Positions 62,602 through 64,000 of a stretch of DNA of 64,000 nt are shown here, one piece after another. The stretch is from CAVPUA01 sp963708805. GTDB lineage: Bacteria > Actinomycetota > Actinomycetes > Mycobacteriales > Jatrophihabitantaceae. The number at the start of each line of letters is the position of its first letter. Position 1 is the first letter of the stretch. Position numbers and translations under genes: made by a program. The notes below the pieces were generated by a model. That model made no database searches. It was not told where the DNA came from and saw only the letters and a list, made by a program, of their open reading frames with translations. The stretch covers positions 124,001 to 188,000 of the forward strand of contig CAVPUA010000003.1 in assembly GCA_963708805.1 (NCBI GenBank), read 5' to 3'.

Positions 62602-63812
62602 CCGCCACGCTTCCCACCCCCACGCAGGCCCACGCCTGGTCGATCGGCACTCCGCGCCTGCTCGCCGGTCTGGACGTCTTCGGCACGCTCGACCTGCGCG
62701 CGCACACCGCGACGCACGGGGCGCTGCCGGCGACCGACTTCGATCACCTGATGCGGCTGCTCGACCAGAGCGGCATCGCCGGACGCGGCGGTGGTGGCTT
62801 CGAGCTGGCGACCAAGATCCGCTTGCTGGGCCGCAGGGGCAAGCACGTCGTGGTGAACGGCTGCGAGAGCGAGCCGGCCAGCGTCAAGGACCGCCTGTTG
62901 CTGCGTCGCACCCCGCACCTGGTGATCGACGGCGCGGTCTCGGCCGCGCGGGCCGTGCACGCCCACCGGGTCAGCATCGCCGTCCACGACACCGAGGTCG
63001 CGGCCGCCGTGCGCCAGGCGCTCACCGAACGCAGCGACGGGGTCGACATCCGCGTGCGGCTCGTCGAAGGCGGCTTCGTCTCGGGCGAAGGGCACGCGGT
63101 GTTGCGTGCCATCGACGGCGGCCCGGCGCTGCCACCCGGACGGCGGGTGCACGCGACCGAATCCGGCGTGTTGATCAGCAACGCCGAGACGATGGCCCAA
63201 CTGGCCGTGCTGCTGCGGATGGGCGCCCACGCCTTCGCCGCCAGCGGCACCCGCGTCGAGCCGGGCACGACGTTGCTGTCGGTCAGTGGCGCGGTCGCTC
63301 GTCCGGGTGTGGTCGAGATTCCGATCGGGACGCCGCTGGGCATCGTGCTGCAGAACGTCGGCGCCGCGCCGGCGCAGGCGGTGGTCATCGGCGGCTACCA
63401 CGGCTCGTGGCACGCGCCGCTGCCCAACTTGATCTTGTCGCGGGCCGGTCTCGCCTCGGCGGGTGGCACGTTCGGGGCCGGGGTGCTGATCGTCCTCGAC
63501 GACCAGACCTGCGCGCTCGGCGAGCTCGCCCGCGTCACCCGCTGGCTGGCCAACCAATCGGCCAAGCAGTGCGGCCCGTGCCGGTTCGGCCTGCCCGCCC
63601 TGGCCGACGACGTCGAAACGATCTTGCGCGGTTCGCCGGCCGGCATCGCCGCCGCGTTCGCCCACGGGCGGGCCGTCACCGGACGCGGCGCCTGCGCGCA
63701 TCCCGACGGCTCGGCGCGCTTCGTCGGTTCGGCGCTGCACCTTCTGCGCGAAGAGACCGAACGTCATCTCGCCGGCGGCTGCGGCCGCCCCGTACTGGGC
63801 GAGCTCGCATGA
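62598..63812 (+). CDS. NuoF/SLBB-like flavin and iron-sulfur electron carrier
   Basis: 404 residues. AGRGGGGFELATKIRLLGRR (FMN-binding glycine loop), VVNGCESEPASVKDRLLLRR (the NuoF VNADEGEPGTFKDR equivalent), VLISNAETMAQLAVLL, an SLBB-like LLSVSGAVARPGVVEIPIGT, then QSAKQCGPCRFGLPALADDV. Compared with NuoF's ESCGxCxPC the first Cys is Ala, so Cys325, Cys328 and Cys366 are the visible iron-sulfur ligands. It resembles RnfC/NuoF-type carriers that dock to ferric-reductase domains. Coupled to ferredoxin by ATGA. Confidence 0.85.
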   Translation: MTATLPTPTQAHAWSIGTPRLLAGLDVFGTLDLRAHTATHGALPATDFDHLMRLLDQSGIAGRGGGGFELATKIRLLGRRGKHVVVNGCESEPASVKDRLLLRRTPHLVIDGAVSAARAVHAHRVSIAVHDTEVAAAVRQALTERSDGVDIRVRLVEGGFVSGEGHAVLRAIDGGPALPPGRRVHATESGVLISNAETMAQLAVLLRMGAHAFAASGTRVEPGTTLLSVSGAVARPGVVEIPIGTPLGIVLQNVGAAPAQAVVIGGYHGSWHAPLPNLILSRAGLASAGGTFGAGVLIVLDDQTCALGELARVTRWLANQSAKQCGPCRFGLPALADDVETILRGSPAGIAAAFAHGRAVTGRGACAHPDGSARFVGSALHLLREETERHLAGGCGRPVLGELA

Positions 63813-64000
63813 ACCTGGTCGTGAACTGGGAGCGCTGCAAGGGGCACGGCCTGTGCGCCGCCCTGCTCCCCGGACGCATCGCCCTGGACGAATGGGGCTT
63901 CCCGATCATCGCGTCGACGTCAGTCGAGGCCGGCGATCGGGACGTCCGCCGGGCCGTCGCGGCCTGCCCCGCCCTCGCTCTTCGCCTCGACCGCCGACCC
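63809..64000 (+). CDS. Ferredoxin (partial, runs off the right edge)
   Basis: Starts at ATG 63809 overlapping the NuoF-like stop. MNLVVNWERCKGHGLCAALL, then PGRIALDEWGFPII, and ACPALALRLDRRP. The CX5C and later ACP arrangement fits the Fer4_15 / 3Fe-4S or 4Fe-4S single-cluster ferredoxins of actinobacteria. It is the probable electron donor or acceptor of the operon. The last codons lie beyond 64000, so the C-terminus is unknown. Confidence 0.8.
   Translation, partial: MNLVVNWERCKGHGLCAALLPGRIALDEWGFPIIASTSVEAGDRDVRRAVAACPALALRLDRRP

Overview
The window is high-GC DNA of actinobacterial character. Coding density is high, GTG starts are common, and many genes are coupled through ATGA, GTGA or TGATG overlaps. 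Promoter candidates have a TTGAC-type -35 and a TANNNT-type -10, and several place +1 on or next to the start codon. Typical actinobacterial families are present: DUF1707, DUF4229, MMPL, LLM/F420-type oxidoreductases, a mycofactocin-type SDR and a TIGR03086 protein. Menaquinone is made by the futalosine route, since mqnA, mqnC, mqnE and a ubiD/ubiA/ubiX-type trio are all here. No rRNA, tRNA, CRISPR array, insertion sequence or origin was recognised. The genus cannot be named; a soil actinobacterium is a guess.

Layout. 1-11.8 kb (minus): the 5' part of a giant secreted repeat protein with about twenty ~117-residue DUF11-like repeats, continuing off the left edge. 12.3-13.7 kb: a lipoprotein and an EamA/DMT-like membrane protein. 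13.7-17.1 kb: mqnC, a CurA-like reductase, then mqnA coupled to a small proline-rich ORF. 17.2-22.1 kb: an inositol-monophosphatase-like gene, a dimethylglycine/sarcosine-dehydrogenase-like flavoenzyme, a choline-kinase-like gene, a DUF1707 membrane protein and two unlisted 47-codon ORFs. 22.3-29.7 kb: LLM oxidoreductases, a Kef-type antiporter, a DHFR-fold protein, an aldo/keto reductase, a glycosyltransferase and a DUF1801 protein. 30-41.6 kb: an accessory stretch of small enzymes (glyoxalase-fold, SDR, AKR, LLM, DHFR-fold, hydrolase) with TetR, LysR and MarR regulators and clear operators. 42.2-44.4 kb: an HD-GYP protein fused to extracellular Ig-like repeats. 44.5-48.8 kb: SDR, TetR, hydrolase, and an MFS exporter with a divergent MarR. 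48.8-57.1 kb: mqnE/DUF4229, an MMPL-TetR-PaiB operon, and the ubiX-ubiA-ubiD group. 57.2-59.6 kb: a two-component locus read as one ORF with an N-terminal PLDc_N-like domain. 59.6-60.6 kb: an AT-richer orphan membrane protein. 60.8-64 kb: a coupled five-gene operon (Ser/Thr-rich exported protein, ApbE, ferric-reductase-like membrane protein, NuoF/SLBB-like protein, ferredoxin), cut by the right edge.

A second theme is technical. At least twenty-five single-base indels interrupt otherwise conserved genes. They are clustered (1-5.8, 14.4-21.6, 44.8-46.1 and 54.4-56.6 kb), are mostly insertions, and are absent from about 22-44 kb. They look like sequence or assembly error, so the affected genes are annotated as single frameshifted CDSs rather than as pseudogenes.

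The most interesting biology is the right-edge operon, which fits a flavin-based trans-membrane electron-transfer chain in which a Ser/Thr-rich exported protein takes the place usually held by an FMN_bind protein. The HD-GYP/Ig fusion and the family of long, sequence-unrelated palindromes at convergent gene junctions are also worth attention.
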